DNA of 33,832 bases. Origin: Dictyobacter arantiisoli (GTDB lineage Bacteria > Chloroflexota > Ktedonobacteria > Ktedonobacterales > Ktedonobacteraceae). The stretch's first letter is position 1. The number at the start of each line of letters is the position of its first letter. Made by a program: the position numbers and the translations under genes. The DNA lies in assembly GCF_008326305.1 (NCBI RefSeq), contig NZ_BIXY01000082.1:1-33832 (forward strand), in the 5' to 3' direction. Shown piece after piece: positions 17,608-25,724 of the stretch. Under the pieces are notes generated by a model. It saw only the letters and a list, made by a program, of their open reading frames with translations, did no database searches and was not told the origin of the DNA.

Positions 17608-19941
17608 ATGGAAACGAATTTTCGCATTTATACCATTATTAAAATGCTTGGGCAGCATGAAGCCAGCTCGAAGTATCTGGTCAATCCTACTGAGACACCT
17701 GAAAAAAGATTTGTCTTGCAGGTGTTTGATAAGCCCGTACTCTCTGGTCCGGCGCAGAGGGAAAAGTTTCTCCAGGAAATAGGAAAAACTCGTGCTCTGG
17801 AACATTCATTGCTTGTTCCCATCGTGGATGCAGGCATTGAAACAAGGCGTGCCTTTGTTGTCAGCCCTTATTTGACGGGTGGCTCATTGCGCGATCTGCT
17901 GATACATGCAACCGTGCCATCCCTCACGCTTGCTCGTTCGCTCGAGATAATCACGCAGATCGGGCAGGCCCTGATTTATCTCCATGCGCATGATATCACT
18001 CATGGGCATCTGGCCCCGGAGCACGTGTTCTTTGATGAGCATAAGCAAGCCATGCTGGGGGATATCTATCATTTTGAGGATCAGCCACTTCCTTCATCCT
18101 CTCCTGACTGGTATTATCAGGCGCCAGAACAGTTTCGGGCGACCGCCAGTGTGGATAAAAAAGGGAGAAGTGATGAGGAAGATGAGCCGTCGATCAGTCA
18201 CTTCAGCGATCAATATGCTCTTTGCTGCATGGCCTATGAAATGATAACTGCTCAGCCTCCCATCAAGGAGACGGTGACCCTCTCATTCGCAGAAGCTGTG
18301 CTACAGGGATCTCCCCAGCCTCTCGACGCTCTGGGGATGGAACTGCCACCAGGGCTCAATGAGATTCTCCTGAAGGGTTTAGCGAAAGATCCTGCTGATC
18401 GCTATCCTGATATCGCAACCCTGCTGGCTGATATCGAGTCGTTAGCAGCGCAGCTTGAGACACCTACCGCAGCCATTTCTAAATCCTCTACTTCATCCAC
18501 TGCTTCCATTCCTACTTTTCCCGTTCCGCGTACAAAACGGAGACAGAGCATGCTATCCTCCTCATCTGCTTTGTCAGAGGAGGAAGATACTGGAACAGAT
18601 ACAGAGAGCGGATCGGACTTGCAGCGTGACCTGGAGGCACTCTCTGACGAATTTAAACGCTCCCTGCTTGCAGCGGATAAATCCGATCCTGAGCTCAATG
18701 TTGAAACTGCTACCAGTAAGCTGGAAAGAGCGCCAGTGGTGGAGACCCATGACTCATTCGCAGAGCACGATGTTTCTGACGAGTTGCTCGCCAGTTTCCT
18801 GGCTATCGGGACACAAAGCCTATCCTCGATGAACGCTTCAATGGCAAGAGAAGAAGCTGACATCCCGACAACAAAGCTATCGCCCGCCCTCATGCCATCT
18901 TCAACTGCCAGTGCGTCCTTGAGCGCCAGAACGGCTTCAACTGCCAGTGCGTCCTTGAGCGCCAGAACGGCTTCAGCTGCCAGTGCGTCCTTGAGCGCCA
19001 GAACGGCTTCAGCTGTCGGGTCCGCGCCAACATTAACCAGACTGCCGTCATCCAAACGGTTTCAGTTGCCCATCCCATCATTCTGGCAGTATGATGATCA
19101 GACAAAGGAAAGCCATACAAGGCACTGGTCGATCCCTGTCCTTATCGCCGCAGGCTGTCTCTCTGTCTCTCTCTTTCTCAATGCCTATAATCCAGGCGTC
19201 ACTTTTTCTGAGCATGCCCCTCTGGTGCGTGTTACGCCCACCCCGACACCCACACCCACATCACTGACGTTGGTACCGCTTACTGCCCCTCCCACCGCTA
19301 CTGTGATTGTGAAGCCAACGGCCCGGCCCCGGTCCCGGCCAAAACCTCGACCAAAGGCCCATCCCACCAAATCCCCTGTTATCGTAGTGCCTACACAAGT
19401 AGTGCTCGCACCCACACCAACCTCGCCTCCTCCAGCGCCAGCGCCAGCGCCAGCGCCAGCGTCGAAGCCGAAGCCAACCCCGACGCCAGTTCCCCCTCTC
19501 TTTTCGGGGCAGTTAACCGCCTATGACTCTACTGCCAATAGCTATTCCGTCAATTATATTAACGGTTTCACAGGCAGTAATATCCGCATTGAAGCAGATA
19601 TTAAGAACCAGGGGAATGGGGGAGGCATCATTTTCCGGAGTCCAAACGGAGGAGCTACGGGCTATCGTCTGCGTATTGGGACCGATGGATATTATGATCT
19701 GGCTTCCCCGACCGGACAGTTGATCAATAACACCAAAAGTGCCAGCATCAAAACGGGGCAAAATGTGTGGAACCATGTCACTATTGTCGCGAATGGGAGT
19801 CAAATCACCATCTGGGCCAATGGGCAACTCTTGAATCAACTTACCGATAGCTCATATTCCACGGGCGGTGTTGCTGTGATGACCGTGGATTTTGGTGCTA
19901 TCGGAACGACCGTCTGCATGATGACTATTTATCGTGCTTGA
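17608..19941 (+). CDS. Membrane-anchored probable pseudokinase with external concanavalin-like domain
   Basis: The 777 residues show a Ser/Thr kinase fold (about 5-285) with the PKN-type landmarks SPYLTGGSLRDLL, YYQAPEQF (APE motif) and SDQYALCCMAYEMIT. The catalytic residues are replaced. The VAIK lysine is Gln38 (VLQVF), the HRDxKxxN loop reads HGHLAPEH (132-139; Asp to His, Lys to Ala, Asn to His), DFG reads DIY (152-154), and there is no glycine-rich loop. An acidic/Ser-rich linker follows, then three and a half 12-residue repeats (about 432-470), a membrane helix (about 510-530), a Pro/Thr stalk (about 545-630) and a C-terminal beta-sandwich (about 632-777) like LamG/DUF1080 lectin folds. 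It probably binds a sugar or wall polymer outside and recruits a partner inside. No strong ribosome-binding site precedes the ATG. Confidence 0.82.
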   Translation: METNFRIYTIIKMLGQHEASSKYLVNPTETPEKRFVLQVFDKPVLSGPAQREKFLQEIGKTRALEHSLLVPIVDAGIETRRAFVVSPYLTGGSLRDLLIHATVPSLTLARSLEIITQIGQALIYLHAHDITHGHLAPEHVFFDEHKQAMLGDIYHFEDQPLPSSSPDWYYQAPEQFRATASVDKKGRSDEEDEPSISHFSDQYALCCMAYEMITAQPPIKETVTLSFAEAVLQGSPQPLDALGMELPPGLNEILLKGLAKDPADRYPDIATLLADIESLAAQLETPTAAISKSSTSSTASIPTFPVPRTKRRQSMLSSSSALSEEEDTGTDTESGSDLQRDLEALSDEFKRSLLAADKSDPELNVETATSKLERAPVVETHDSFAEHDVSDELLASFLAIGTQSLSSMNASMAREEADIPTTKLSPALMPSSTASASLSARTASTASASLSARTASAASASLSARTASAVGSAPTLTRLPSSKRFQLPIPSFWQYDDQTKESHTRHWSIPVLIAAGCLSVSLFLNAYNPGVTFSEHAPLVRVTPTPTPTPTSLTLVPLTAPPTATVIVKPTARPRSRPKPRPKAHPTKSPVIVVPTQVVLAPTPTSPPPAPAPAPAPASKPKPTPTPVPPLFSGQLTAYDSTANSYSVNYINGFTGSNIRIEADIKNQGNGGGIIFRSPNGGATGYRLRIGTDGYYDLASPTGQLINNTKSASIKTGQNVWNHVTIVANGSQITIWANGQLLNQLTDSSYSTGGVAVMTVDFGAIGTTVCMMTIYRA
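18901..19015 (+). repeat. 36-bp tandem repeat inside the pseudokinase gene
   Basis: Three full units (18901-18936, 18937-18972, 18973-19008) and a partial fourth encode STASASLSARTA-type repeats in the cytoplasmic linker before the membrane helix. The first two units are identical and the third differs by one base, which points to recent expansion. The length keeps the reading frame. Confidence 0.95.
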
Positions 19942-19996
19942 ACGTGCCACTGACTTCGTGAGTCTGTGCGATCTTCGGGCATACGTTTTCTACAAC

Positions 19997-20046
19997 AGAG
20001 CAGAAAAAGAGACAGCCGGTTACACGCCTGTCTCTTTTTCTGCTCT
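19997..20046. terminator. Bidirectional terminator between the pseudokinase and JAMM genes
   Basis: A perfect 19-bp inverted repeat (arms 19997-20015 and 20028-20046, 12-nt loop) includes A5 and T5 runs within the stem. It lies between two convergent genes and can serve both strands. Confidence 0.8.
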
Positions 20047-20048
20047 GG

Positions 20049-20564
20049 CTATTTTGTGGGAGGCAGAGGGGCATCATCTTCAGAGAGAATGAGTGGGATG
20101 CGTTGCAGGTCGTGATTGTCGGGATGAAAGTAGGCGATCAGAGGGGCGGTGGCGATGGTGCCATGGGCGCGTTTTTGAAAGTCGGCATCGAAGGGACCGC
20201 TAATAATCAGCCAGGCCCAGGCGATGCCCTCTTGCTGGTTGACACGCTGCATATTCGCGCGATCTGTATTGCTCGCTCGTGGAAAGCCAGTGGGATGGCT
20301 ATGATAGACCCCCATGATTTGTCCTGGATAGGCCAGTTCGGCCTCCAGTAACTCCGCCGGATCAAACTCAAAATAGACTGGCGAATCCGCTGTATTGGTC
20401 AAAGCGCGTGCCTCTTCAATCCACCAGTTGCCGTCGGCATCCATCGCACCCAGCAGAATGCCGCATGCCTCGATCTGTGCACGCTGTGAGATATCCGTAA
20501 ACAGAGCCTGTTGCGCTCTTTTTCCCAGAACCAGACGCGGACGAGCATCAGAAAACTGTTTCAT
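20049..20564 (-). CDS. JAMM/MPN+ metalloprotease (M67 family)
   Basis: This 171-residue protein has the full JAMM zinc site: Glu32 in IEACGILLG, then HSHPTGFPRASNTD with His88, His90, Ser98 and Asp101 in the H-x-H-x7-S-x2-D spacing. Bacterial JAMM enzymes cut C-terminal tails of ubiquitin-like or sulfur-carrier proteins (ThiS/MoaD type) or cleave cysteine adducts (Mec type). No such carrier gene is adjacent, so the substrate is open. It is cytoplasmic, with no signal. It lies 76 nt downstream of the caspase-fold gene on the same strand, with a C5GCC/GGCG5 hairpin (20602-20627) between them that may reduce read-through. Its own ribosome-binding site is GAGGGATG. Confidence 0.9.
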   Translation of the reverse strand: MKQFSDARPRLVLGKRAQQALFTDISQRAQIEACGILLGAMDADGNWWIEEARALTNTADSPVYFEFDPAELLEAELAYPGQIMGVYHSHPTGFPRASNTDRANMQRVNQQEGIAWAWLIISGPFDADFQKRAHGTIATAPLIAYFHPDNHDLQRIPLILSEDDAPLPPTK

Positions 20565-20601
20565 AGAGCATCCCTCATATCAATTCAATGGGGATTTTGT
20601 G

Positions 20602-20627
20602 CCCCCGCCATTGCAGTGCGGCGGGGG
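20602..20627. promoter_or_regulatory. GC hairpin between caspase and JAMM genes
   Basis: CCCCCGCC (20602-20609) pairs with GGCGGGGG (20620-20627) across a 10-nt loop, in the 76-nt gap after the caspase stop. Without a T-run on the minus strand it looks like a partial terminator or mRNA-stabilising stem. Confidence 0.45.
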
Positions 20628-20640
20628 TACGAATTACGGA

Positions 20641-22503
20641 TTACGCGTTACTTTTGCGTCGTGAGCGGGCTGGTATGCCGCTCAGGAAGCCACCCAGGGT
20701 CAGGATCAAAGGAATGACGATGGTGGCGGCCAGCCATACCACCAGCAGGAGGATCGGCTGTAAGAGCGTTGGATGCTGACTGATTTGCGCATAGATCCTG
20801 GCATGTCCGGCGACATAGCTCCCACCAAGCACGATGGCGACGAGGATTGAGACAATCGCCACCGACAGTACGGTTCCAAAGCCGTGTCGATAGGCTCCGC
20901 GTGCCGCGCTCACACAGGCAATGCCCATGCCGATACTTGAGACGAGCAGTCCTGCGTAGGGAAAGCTGACCACGGCTGCAAGCAGGACAACTCCCACGAT
21001 TTCTAACACGAGGCCCAGCAGGCTCAGACCAAGACTGCTTCCAACGGTCTTGCCAAAACTGGAACGAGGTTCTGTTTTCTGTTGTGCCGCTGACTCCATC
21101 TGCCCGCCATTCAGTCTGCGAATGCCGCTTTGTGTCAGGGCCAGACTTCCCATAATATTGTTCTTGATCGCATACGTCTCAGGATTCTGGGGGTCCAGTT
21201 CCAGTGAGCGTTCCACCGCCTCCAGCGCGGTCTGGTGTTGTCCCAGATTGCTCAGGACAACGGCGCGCATGCTCCAACCCATGGCGTTATCTGGATCAAG
21301 CTGCAAGATATGCTCAACCGTGCTTTGTGCTTCGCGATAGCGTCCCCCTGTCCCTAGCAGTTGTCCTTTGAGGATTAAGGCGGGTAGATCATTGGGGGCG
21401 GCCTGTAACACCTGCTCGACAAGGTTGAAGGCTTCTCCATAGTTCTGCTCTAGCATCAACTGCTGTGCTCGTTCAAGCATCTGCTGGCTTTGCTGCTGCC
21501 GCTGCTGCTCAAAGGCGGAGGCCAGATACTGGCCCGATGCAGTGGGTGAAGGCGATTGTTGGGGTGGTGTCACGGTCGCCGCGGTCGCTGCCGCTCCATA
21601 GGTCATATTGCGTTTCAGCAGCCCGCTCGTTTGCTGACCAGCATTGCCTGCGATGCCGGCTGGCGACAAATTGGGTGAAAGGGGCGGTAGCGGCATCTCA
21701 TCGCCATTGGGCAGATCCCCCACAATCACAAATGGCGTCTGCTGCTGTCCAAAGAGCTGTGGACGCTGCTGCTCCGGCAGGACACCAAAGAGATAGGCAT
21801 GTAGCTTCGCCAGCGTCACACTGCCCGTTGTCTGATCCAGCGCGGGCCCACACAATCCCAGCACCATACTATGGACCAGTTGTCCGATGCCGTGCTCACC
21901 ACTCTCTGCTGCTAGCTCATTGCCACGGCAGGAACAGAGACATAGTCGATTGGATTGTGTTTGCAGAAGCGTGTGGATTGACGTACCCAGCAAGGGCTTG
22001 GAATCAAAAGGGGAGGTCCGACGCATGGACCAGATTGGGCCAGTCTGGAAACAGTCAAATATACATAAGATCTGTGACGCATGACTTCGTGTCAGGATGT
22101 GCTGCGCAAAAGAAAGTAAGCTCAAACAGGTTGTGGGATCTTGATAACGTGAGTTGGAAAATGCAAGATACCCTTCACCCGAGCGCTCGTCAACAAAGGC
22201 ATGACCTGCGAAATAGAGCAGAATCGAGTCTCCTGCCCCCGCTTTAGTGATACATATTTGTGTGATCAGCGATTCTATCAGTTCTCGGGTGGCATGTTGT
22301 CCCTGTACGAGCTGCACATCCGGGGGCGACCATTTGCCCCCCTGGTTATTGACCAACCATTGAGCAAGCGCCCGCGCATCATTCTCGGCATAGTGCAGGG
22401 GACGAAAGGTGCTATCCTGATAGTCATTCACCCCTACAATCAGGCCAAGATGCCTGGGTGACTCTTTCTGTGCTGGCACTTTTGTCAACTCTCCAGAATA
22501 CAT
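20641..22503 (-). CDS. Caspase-fold peptidase (C14) with TPR repeats and membrane helices
   Basis: This 620-residue protein starts with a caspase-like domain (about 15-265): HLGLIVGVNDYQD (strand 1), ILLYFAGHA with catalytic His101, and ILCIFDCFQTG with catalytic Cys151 after the usual Asp. It then has a Gln-rich spacer (about 325-345), three TPR units (about 341-445; DPDNAMGWSMRAVVLSNLG, LDPQNPETY) and a C-terminal membrane part with hydrophobic segments near 490-535, 545-568 and 580-605. The protease and TPRs should lie in the cytoplasm, tethered at the C-terminus. Bacterial caspase homologues act in regulated proteolysis, differentiation, cell death or phage defence. The first gene of a two-gene unit with a JAMM protease, it has GGAAGGAAC just before the ATG. 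Confidence 0.85.
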   Translation of the reverse strand: MYSGELTKVPAQKESPRHLGLIVGVNDYQDSTFRPLHYAENDARALAQWLVNNQGGKWSPPDVQLVQGQHATRELIESLITQICITKAGAGDSILLYFAGHAFVDERSGEGYLAFSNSRYQDPTTCLSLLSFAQHILTRSHASQILCIFDCFQTGPIWSMRRTSPFDSKPLLGTSIHTLLQTQSNRLCLCSCRGNELAAESGEHGIGQLVHSMVLGLCGPALDQTTGSVTLAKLHAYLFGVLPEQQRPQLFGQQQTPFVIVGDLPNGDEMPLPPLSPNLSPAGIAGNAGQQTSGLLKRNMTYGAAATAATVTPPQQSPSPTASGQYLASAFEQQRQQQSQQMLERAQQLMLEQNYGEAFNLVEQVLQAAPNDLPALILKGQLLGTGGRYREAQSTVEHILQLDPDNAMGWSMRAVVLSNLGQHQTALEAVERSLELDPQNPETYAIKNNIMGSLALTQSGIRRLNGGQMESAAQQKTEPRSSFGKTVGSSLGLSLLGLVLEIVGVVLLAAVVSFPYAGLLVSSIGMGIACVSAARGAYRHGFGTVLSVAIVSILVAIVLGGSYVAGHARIYAQISQHPTLLQPILLLVVWLAATIVIPLILTLGGFLSGIPARSRRKSNA

Positions 22504-22556
22504 GTTGTTCCTTCCAGTTTTGATGCAGTGGTATATACCTTATCTTATCTGCCTCT

Positions 22557-22584
22557 AGTATAACGGATGACCGTGTCGATCAAA
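22557..22584 (-). promoter_or_regulatory. Candidate promoter of the caspase-JAMM unit
   Basis: On the minus strand TTTGAT (22584-22579) precedes TATACT (22562-22557) by 16 nt. Transcription would start near 22550, leaving a leader of about 45 nt before the ATG at 22503. Confidence 0.4.
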
Positions 22585-23127
22585 GCTTTACCGTTCCCTT
22601 TTGTGCCACCTTCAATTCCTCTCTACCTACCCCTTACATATAAAGGGAAAAGCCCTGCTGTATCGATCAATCCTTGATTGGCGGTAGGCGAAATAAACGC
22701 GTGTCTCTTGATTGCAATACTGCATAGTTATAGTAGTAGCAGGGTTACAGTTATGATTGATTTTTCGAGGCCAGTGAAACGCTGCCCCGGTGTGTTGATG
22801 ACCACACCCTGTATTCTTTCTGTACGAAATTGAACGCGGTTCGGTCTACATTTGGCGGTCAACCCTGGGAGAGATGTCCCAATCAACGGACCTGCCAGCC
22901 TGTCTACTGTTCTGGTATACCACAAGGCAAGTATACACCATGTCGCATGGGGATACTGGAAAGATGAGGACTTTTGTCTTTCCACGTCAGAAGAGACGAT
23001 CATGAGCACGGACGACGCATGTCATCTGTGTCTGTAATAGTGTTAGCTGTATTGCTTGAGTGCCCTGGATATGGTACTATTCTCATCATTCGTAGAAAAC
23101 CTCTTTTCTCTCTGAACGCATAGGGTG

Positions 23128-23220
23128 AAAGCGGGGTGCAGGGGCGGCAGCCTCTGACGGAGCGCGATGGTAGGCATGCCGGGGGCATGACAGTCCTCGC
23201 ACCTTCCCTCTTCCACCACC
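23128..23220. repeat. Diverged double-hairpin repeat, copy C
   Basis: The order of motifs follows copies A and B: GCGGGGTGCAGGGGCGGCAG, CTCTGAC, then a hairpin CATGCC-ggg-GGCATG (23175-23189) where the others have GGGGC-tgt-GCCCC, then CCTTCCCTC. The stem sequence differs but stays paired. Confidence 0.5.
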
Positions 23221-23455
23221 ACTCGGAAGGACGGAGAGCCAAAATAGCCCTCGTTGGTGCCTCCATTGCATGAGATGACTCGTAACATATAGAGGAGTTG
23301 ATCCAGAAGTTGGGGATCGCGTTACAATTGAAGTGTTGGTTGTCTGAAATTTCAAGCAGAATTGTACAGGGATCATTATTCTTCGTTCATCCCTTCAGAC
23401 ATGTTCGTTTAAGAAGGTAGACAACCTGCTCGTAGTGAAAGGTTCTGGCCCTGCT

Positions 23456-24076
23456 ATGCCGCGTATCATTGGGATTACAGGAAATATCGCCTGTGGCAAG
23501 TCTTCTGTTGGACAGTATCTGCTCACATTGGGTGCTGAACGCTATATCGATGCCGATGTGCTGGTGCATGGCCTCTATGCAGCGGGACAACCGATTGCGC
23601 TCGAAGTAGGAAAGACCTTTGGTCACGGCGTCCTGGAGGAGGATGGGAGTGTTAAGCGCCAGGCGTTGGGCGCGCTGGTATTCCGCGATGCTACCGCGAT
23701 GCAGGCCTTAGAAGCGATTGTTCATCCTGCCGTTCAGCAGGCGCTCACTGCGGAACTGGCTCAGGTAAGTGAGCAGGGTATCGCCATTCTGGATGCCGTA
23801 AAACTATTGCAAGGAGAATCAGCGGCGCGCTGCCAGAGTATCTGGCTGGTCGTCTGTCCCATTGAGCAACAGATGCAGCGCCTCATGCGACGCAACAACC
23901 TGGATGAGGAAGAAGCGCGTCTCCGGCTGCGCTCCCAACCTGCTTATCAAGATAAATTATCATTGGTCGATCTAGTAATTCAGAATGGTGGTACTCTTCA
24001 AGAGACCTATCGGCAAGTACAGGAGGCGTTTGAACGCTTCTGTCAAGCCTTTCCCGCCGTACTATTTAAGCCGTAG
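23456..24076 (+). CDS. coaE: Dephospho-CoA kinase
   Basis: CoaE phosphorylates the 3'-hydroxyl of dephospho-CoA, the last step of coenzyme A synthesis, in the cytoplasm. The sequence gives 206 residues from the ATG at 23456, usual for the family. It shows the P-loop GITGNIACGKSS right at the N-terminus, DADVLVHGLY (the conserved DAD motif), IVHPAVQQ, LDAVKLLQGE, and the lid segment with Arg residues (RLMRRN). A GTG start at 23435 would add seven residues without family support; the ATG places the P-loop where it normally is. In most family members the P-loop reads GGIASGKS; here it is GNIACGKS, still intact. The next gene starts 16 nt downstream, so the two are probably co-transcribed. Confidence 0.93.
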   Translation: MPRIIGITGNIACGKSSVGQYLLTLGAERYIDADVLVHGLYAAGQPIALEVGKTFGHGVLEEDGSVKRQALGALVFRDATAMQALEAIVHPAVQQALTAELAQVSEQGIAILDAVKLLQGESAARCQSIWLVVCPIEQQMQRLMRRNNLDEEEARLRLRSQPAYQDKLSLVDLVIQNGGTLQETYRQVQEAFERFCQAFPAVLFKP

Positions 24077-24092
24077 GGAGTAAATAAGTGCT

Positions 24093-25133
24093 ATGCAACA
24101 ACGATGGTCGTTTCTACATCCTTATTTAGGGAGTTTGCTGCTTGTCTTTGTCGTCTCCATTGCCTGGAGTATCCATGCGGCAAATATTTCTCCTGCTGAC
24201 AGTGCCGAGAACACCTTGCGTCGCAGCACTCATACCTCTTTCAGTTCGGCTCCTTCAGGACAGTTCCTGGCGGGGCAACTCAGGGACTCCAGCCAATCCG
24301 CTGTACTTACCAGTTCAGTCTACTCCAATCTTTTTCAACTGACTGGCGGACTACGCCCTGCTCCGACCAGCGTGATTCCTCCCGCCAGAGCTGTGCGGGA
24401 AATTCCTGTGTTTGATATTTCTTTCTATAATCAGCGTGGCAATCTGATTTCTGGCTGGTTGGCGGTGAAGAGTCCTCAGGCGCCTGTAATTATTCTTACG
24501 CATGGTACGCCTGGCAATCGTGTAGATATGGTGCAACGAGCTGCCTTTTTATTTCAGCATGGGTATAGCGTGCTGCTCTTTGATTTTCAAAGCTATGGAC
24601 GTAGCCAGGGTGTAATGTCAACTCTAGGTATGGTGGAATCAGAAGATATTCTGGCTGCGATTTCCTTTGTCCACGCCTATCCCGATACGATGAGAAGTAA
24701 AGTTGGTGTTTTAGGACTCTCAATGGGGGCGACTGCTGCTGTCCTGGCCGCGGCAGAGAGCACCGATATCGATGCCCTGGTCGCTGAGAGTTGTCCTGAA
24801 GATGCGACGCGAGTACCGGGCGATGTTCCCAACGATAAGGTCAGAGAGGCCGACCAGCAACTGGTTGAGGAAACCTATGGGGTGGATATTACCCGGGCGC
24901 GACCGATAGATGTGGTCAAACGCCTGGCAGGCCATACGGCGATCTTTTTTGTCAATGGTGACAATGATGCACAGACTCCGCTGGCCGGTATGTATGAATT
25001 ATACAGGGCTGCTGGTGCCCCCAAGCAAAATTGGGTTGTCAGTGGTGCTGGACATGCCCAGTCCTTCTCCCTTGCTACTCAAGAATACATTTCACATGTA
25101 GATAGCTTCTTTGATACCTATATTGGCCTCTAA
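24093..25133 (+). CDS. Alpha/beta hydrolase, membrane-anchored or secreted
   Basis: This 346-residue protein has an N-terminal hydrophobic segment (about 11-28, anchor or uncleaved signal) followed by a Ser-rich spacer and a standard alpha/beta-hydrolase core. The core shows VIILTHGTPGNR (oxyanion region), DFQSYGRSQG, the nucleophile elbow GLSMGA with Ser210, the acid in NGDNDAQTP (Asp292) and the base in GAGHAQSF (His321). It resembles the YfhR/BEM46-like serine hydrolases, whose substrates are mostly unknown. The catalytic domain is expected outside the membrane. It starts 16 nt after coaE, with GGGAG near the coaE stop as ribosome-binding site. Confidence 0.82.
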   Translation: MQQRWSFLHPYLGSLLLVFVVSIAWSIHAANISPADSAENTLRRSTHTSFSSAPSGQFLAGQLRDSSQSAVLTSSVYSNLFQLTGGLRPAPTSVIPPARAVREIPVFDISFYNQRGNLISGWLAVKSPQAPVIILTHGTPGNRVDMVQRAAFLFQHGYSVLLFDFQSYGRSQGVMSTLGMVESEDILAAISFVHAYPDTMRSKVGVLGLSMGATAAVLAAAESTDIDALVAESCPEDATRVPGDVPNDKVREADQQLVEETYGVDITRARPIDVVKRLAGHTAIFFVNGDNDAQTPLAGMYELYRAAGAPKQNWVVSGAGHAQSFSLATQEYISHVDSFFDTYIGL

Positions 25134-25724
25134 TACCTATCAACGCGGATCATAGCGGATCATATAGGAATGAATTTGCAGAATACCTGTAATTTCCGAC
25201 ATCTCATTTATCGTAAGTGGCAAAGCCAGAAAAGCTCACCCATTAAAGGGAAGTGTGCCAGGCTATTCGGCCTCGAATGGCCTGGAAGGCTGGTATACTG
25301 CTTGTGATGCGCTTAAGAGGGGTCTCCTTCTGCCTGAGTTCTATTCAATTTTGAGAGCGCAAAATCACCTCAGAGTTTTATGTGGACTTTCCATCTATTC
25401 TTGTTTGCAACTCCATCTAAATAAAAAAAATATGTATTGACAGTTTAAAAGACAATACGTATAATTCCCTCAATCTCTTTTCCAGAAAAAAGAGCATCTC
25501 TGATGCTGTGCGGTTGGACTTGTCGTGTCGTTTCCTGACAGAGTCGTCAAAGCGTCAGTGCTTGAGTTTTTAGACAACCTACGAAAGTGGTGAGAAGATT
25601 CCCTTAATTGACGTATTTATTTTTGTAGGGTATCGACGTCCTTACTATTAGTACAGCAACCTGTGATTCCTTTTTTATTGTTCTTTTTATTACTCTTTGA
25701 AGGTAAAAAGCGCCCATTAGTAAA
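25134..25724. other. Intergenic region and leader of the liv-type operon
   Basis: It opens with a perfect 10-bp tandem repeat GCGGATCATA (25145-25164). The rest is AT-rich and carries the consensus promoter at 25437-25465, after which about 250 nt of untranslated leader precede the binding-protein gene. The leader begins with two small hairpins, CTCTTTT/AAAAGAG (25475-25494) and AGCATC-tct-GATGCT (25493-25507), which share two bases and could compete. I recognise no known riboswitch or T-box core. Confidence 0.6.
25437..25465 (+). promoter_or_regulatory. Perfect-consensus sigma70-type promoter of the liv-type operon
   Basis: TTGACA (25437-25442), 17 nt, then TATAAT (25460-25465): both boxes and the spacing are exactly consensus. 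Transcription should begin near 25472, giving a strong and possibly constitutive transcript unless an operator or leader controls it. Confidence 0.75.

Larger units (their letters stand above)
22504..23455. other. Long intergenic region upstream of coaE
   Basis: The left end carries the promoter candidate of the caspase gene, and 23128-23220 a diverged double-hairpin repeat. The remainder shows no frame with a recognisable motif and a ribosome-binding site, no tRNA and no clear terminator. Confidence 0.55.

Noticed and set aside
21465-22247. 260-residue plus-strand frame
   Set aside because: It is antisense to the caspase-fold gene and has low-complexity composition from reversed coding sequence.
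22728-23009. 93-residue minus-strand frame in the long spacer
   Set aside because: It has no ribosome-binding site, no recognisable motif and no gene-like neighbour.
25437-25724. T-box or known riboswitch in the liv leader
   Set aside because: No T-box TGGNACCGCG-type sequence or other familiar conserved core is visible; only the long leader itself is reported.
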